From Methanocalculus sp. (GTDB lineage Archaea > Halobacteriota > Methanomicrobia > Methanomicrobiales > Methanocorpusculaceae), in contig NZ_JAUSCG010000152.1 in the NCBI RefSeq assembly GCF_030651615.1, positions 1 through 9,435 on the forward strand: 9,435 nucleotides of DNA, read 5' to 3'. Shown here in pieces: positions 7,356-9,435 of the stretch. The stretch's first letter is position 1; each line of letters opens with the position of its first letter. The position numbers were made by a program, and so were the translations under genes. Below the pieces are notes generated by a model. It was not told where the DNA came from. It did no database searches and was given only the letters and a program-made list of their open reading frames with translations.

Positions 7356-7356
7356 G

Positions 7357-9435
7357 ATGGTCTCCAACAGATCTGAAGATCCCCCCGACACCTATCCCCG
7401 GGTTTTGGACAACCTCCCTGAAAACCAAAGCGATGAGAGCATTCTCTGTGACGAAGATCTCGCAGTCTTTCGTATCAAGAGTATGGAGAAGGAGAAGATA
7501 CCGCAGTTGGTCTATCAACCAGAGCAGCATACAAAAAGAACACCCATCCGTGCAATCCCATATATTTCAGAGGAGAGATGCAGAGAGGTCTATCCATACT
7601 TTCTGATGAGAGAAGATGCCTGCCAAAACCAGGATACGCTCCTGAATATACTCGATACAATTCCGGTACAGATCTGGATACTGGACGATTCACTCAGATA
7701 TCAGATATGCAATCATGCACATTCTGCATTCATCGGTACCTCTCTTGAATCCGCCTGCAAACAGAACTTCAGAGATCTGGTTCCACCCACATTTGCAGAG
7801 GCGATCATCGATGCAACTGCTGTTGCTGCACTCTCCAGTGAGACGGTATTCATGGAATGCGATGTGGAGGACAGAAGAGGAGATACCCAAAGCTTCCTTG
7901 TGAGCATCACCCAGATAACCATACAGGATCAGGAGAAGACAGCATACCTCTATAGTGCAATAGACATCACACACACAAAAATCGCTGAGGCAGCACTTGA
8001 AGAGAAGCACACCCAGTTATTGGAGAGCTATCATGCTCTTACACTCCAGCAGGAATACCTCCGCAAGAGTGAAGAGCGCTACCGGCATCTCTTCTCCAAC
8101 CTGACATCAGGTTTTGCAGTTCATGAGATCGTACTGGGTGACGATGGTCTCCCCTCAGATTATCGATTTCTTGAAGTGAACCCGGCATTTGAAGAGATGA
8201 CCGGCCTGAAGGCAGAGGATCTGATCGGGCGGACAGTGCTTGAGGTGCTGCCGGGGACGGAGCCGTACTGGATAGAGATGTATGGCCGTGTGGCAATGAC
8301 CGGAGAGTCGATCCATTTCGAAGAGTACAGCAGAGAGATCCAGAAATACTTCACAGTCTCCGCCTATTCACCACAACCCGGTCTCTTTGCGACACTCTTT
8401 CTCGATATCACCGAGAGGAGGTGTATAGAGATGGCACTCAAAAAGAGCGAAGCGGAGTACAGGAGTGTCGTTTCAGACCAGACCGAGTTCATCTGCCGGT
8501 TCCTTCCGGATACCACCCATACCTTTGCAAATGATGCATACTGCCGCTACTATCAGATCGCACGGGATGATCTGATCAACAGAAGGTTCCAACCCCAGAT
8601 CCATCCGGATGACCGAAAAGAGGTAGAGGCGTTCTTTGCAGCCCTGACAGGGGATCATCCCGTCTCAACCATCGAACACCGGGTTATTCTGCCGGACGGA
8701 AACGTTCGCTGGCAGCGATGGACAGATCGTGCGATATGTGATGATGAAGGCAACTGTAGCGGGTACCAGTCCGTTGGAAAGGACATCACCGACCAGAAAT
8801 ATGCAGAAGAGGCGCGAAATAATCTTCTTCGGGAGAAAGATATCCTTTTGCAGGAGATTCATCATCGTGTGAAAAATAACCTCCAGCTGATATCAGGACT
8901 CCTTGATATGACCTGTCTGCGTTCAACAGATGCCGAAGCGATCGATATACTCACCGAGACACGGATGAGAATCCTGCTGATGGCTCATATCCATGAGCGC
9001 CTCTATCAGAGCAGGAATATCGGCAGTATCAATCTTCTTGAGGCGATCAAGGACCAGTCCGAGATCATCTCGCAGATATATGCATTCAATGGGAGAAACA
9101 TCAGACTCAGTTTCAACGATACCGACTGCTCAATCCCCGTATCTTCTGCAGTGCCACTTGCCCTGATCGCAAATGAAATCCTGACAAATTGTTACAAACA
9201 TGCATTCATCGGCAGAAGAGAGGGGACGATTGAGTGTGAGATCAAGATAGACGGCACCACCCTCTCGCTCACCATCCGGGATGACGGTGTCGGCATTCCA
9301 GAGCAGGTCGATCCATTCCAGGTCGATAGCCTTGGTTTAAAGCTCGTCCGCACCCTTGTTCTCGGACAGATGAAAGGTCAGGTGACGTATCACCGGAAGA
9401 ACGGAACCAGAGTGCATATCGAGGTTCCGCTGGAG
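7357..9435 (+). CDS. Sensor histidine kinase, three PAS domains plus HisKA_2 and HATPase_c (runs off the right edge)
   Basis: This is a cytosolic sensor histidine kinase that would autophosphorylate on His and pass the phosphate to a response regulator not seen here. The window shows 693 residues. Residues 1-88 have no recognised domain. PAS domains lie at about 90-206, 240-354 and 366-480, the third with the usual HPDDR (416-420) and DITDQK (476-481) features. A short helix leads to the HisKA_2 box EIHHRVKNNLQ (500-510), with His503 as the likely phospho-acceptor. The ATPase domain has the N-box NEILTN (606-611), G1 box RDDGVGIP (641-648) and G2 box SLGLKLV (658-664), and reaches the final strand GTRVHIEVPLE at the window edge. 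Only a few C-terminal residues are probably missing. All catalytic motifs are present, unlike in the divergent sensor protein. No membrane segment is seen. The signal and the cognate regulator are unknown. Confidence 0.95.
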   Translation, partial: MVSNRSEDPPDTYPRVLDNLPENQSDESILCDEDLAVFRIKSMEKEKIPQLVYQPEQHTKRTPIRAIPYISEERCREVYPYFLMREDACQNQDTLLNILDTIPVQIWILDDSLRYQICNHAHSAFIGTSLESACKQNFRDLVPPTFAEAIIDATAVAALSSETVFMECDVEDRRGDTQSFLVSITQITIQDQEKTAYLYSAIDITHTKIAEAALEEKHTQLLESYHALTLQQEYLRKSEERYRHLFSNLTSGFAVHEIVLGDDGLPSDYRFLEVNPAFEEMTGLKAEDLIGRTVLEVLPGTEPYWIEMYGRVAMTGESIHFEEYSREIQKYFTVSAYSPQPGLFATLFLDITERRCIEMALKKSEAEYRSVVSDQTEFICRFLPDTTHTFANDAYCRYYQIARDDLINRRFQPQIHPDDRKEVEAFFAALTGDHPVSTIEHRVILPDGNVRWQRWTDRAICDDEGNCSGYQSVGKDITDQKYAEEARNNLLREKDILLQEIHHRVKNNLQLISGLLDMTCLRSTDAEAIDILTETRMRILLMAHIHERLYQSRNIGSINLLEAIKDQSEIISQIYAFNGRNIRLSFNDTDCSIPVSSAVPLALIANEILTNCYKHAFIGRREGTIECEIKIDGTTLSLTIRDDGVGIPEQVDPFQVDSLGLKLVRTLVLGQMKGQVTYHRKNGTRVHIEVPLE

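Noticed and set aside
1..9435. CRISPR array, tRNA or rRNA gene, or complete insertion sequence
   Set aside because: No regularly spaced direct repeats, no cloverleaf or rRNA-like segment, and no transposase motif were seen on either strand.

Overview
The window looks like chromosomal DNA of a methanogenic archaeon of the order Methanomicrobiales. This rests on recalled family patterns, not a search. The evidence is a MEDS-type sensory domain heading a very long soluble multi-PAS/GAF protein, the GAF and C-terminal signatures typical of those organisms, an archaeal ATPase with a YGRRRVGKS P-loop, TATA-box promoters (one placed as for a leaderless mRNA), and Shine-Dalgarno sites before the other genes. 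No tRNA, rRNA, CRISPR array or complete insertion sequence was seen.

Layout from left to right: (1) A minus-strand archaeal P-loop ATPase (ATPase_2/DUF234 type) fills 1-874; its C-terminus lies off the left edge. (2) Positions 875-1039 hold its promoter and nothing else clear. (3) Positions 1040-1373 hold a plus-strand remnant of a histidine-kinase ATPase domain, broken by a one-base frameshift in an A6 run. (4) A minus-strand gene at 1358-6352 encodes a 1664-residue protein: a MEDS domain, about eight PAS and two GAF-type domains, and a terminal kinase-dimerisation-like segment in which the phospho-accepting His position is Asp. It has no ATPase domain. (5) Positions 6353-6719 form a divergent intergenic region with promoters at both ends and three successive inverted repeats in the middle. 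(6) A plus-strand pair, 6720-7355 and 7357 to the right edge, encodes a 211-residue protein of unknown function and a PAS-PAS-PAS-HisKA_2-HATPase kinase. The two genes are separated by one base.

How they may work together (inference): the divergent arrangement places a large cytosolic sensor that cannot be a kinase by itself next to a kinase with a complete catalytic core and a small partner. Neither sensor shows a membrane segment, so both probably read intracellular signals. The sensor may modulate the kinase or another histidine kinase. No response regulator lies in the window. The least explained items are the 211-residue protein and the structured divergent intergenic region.
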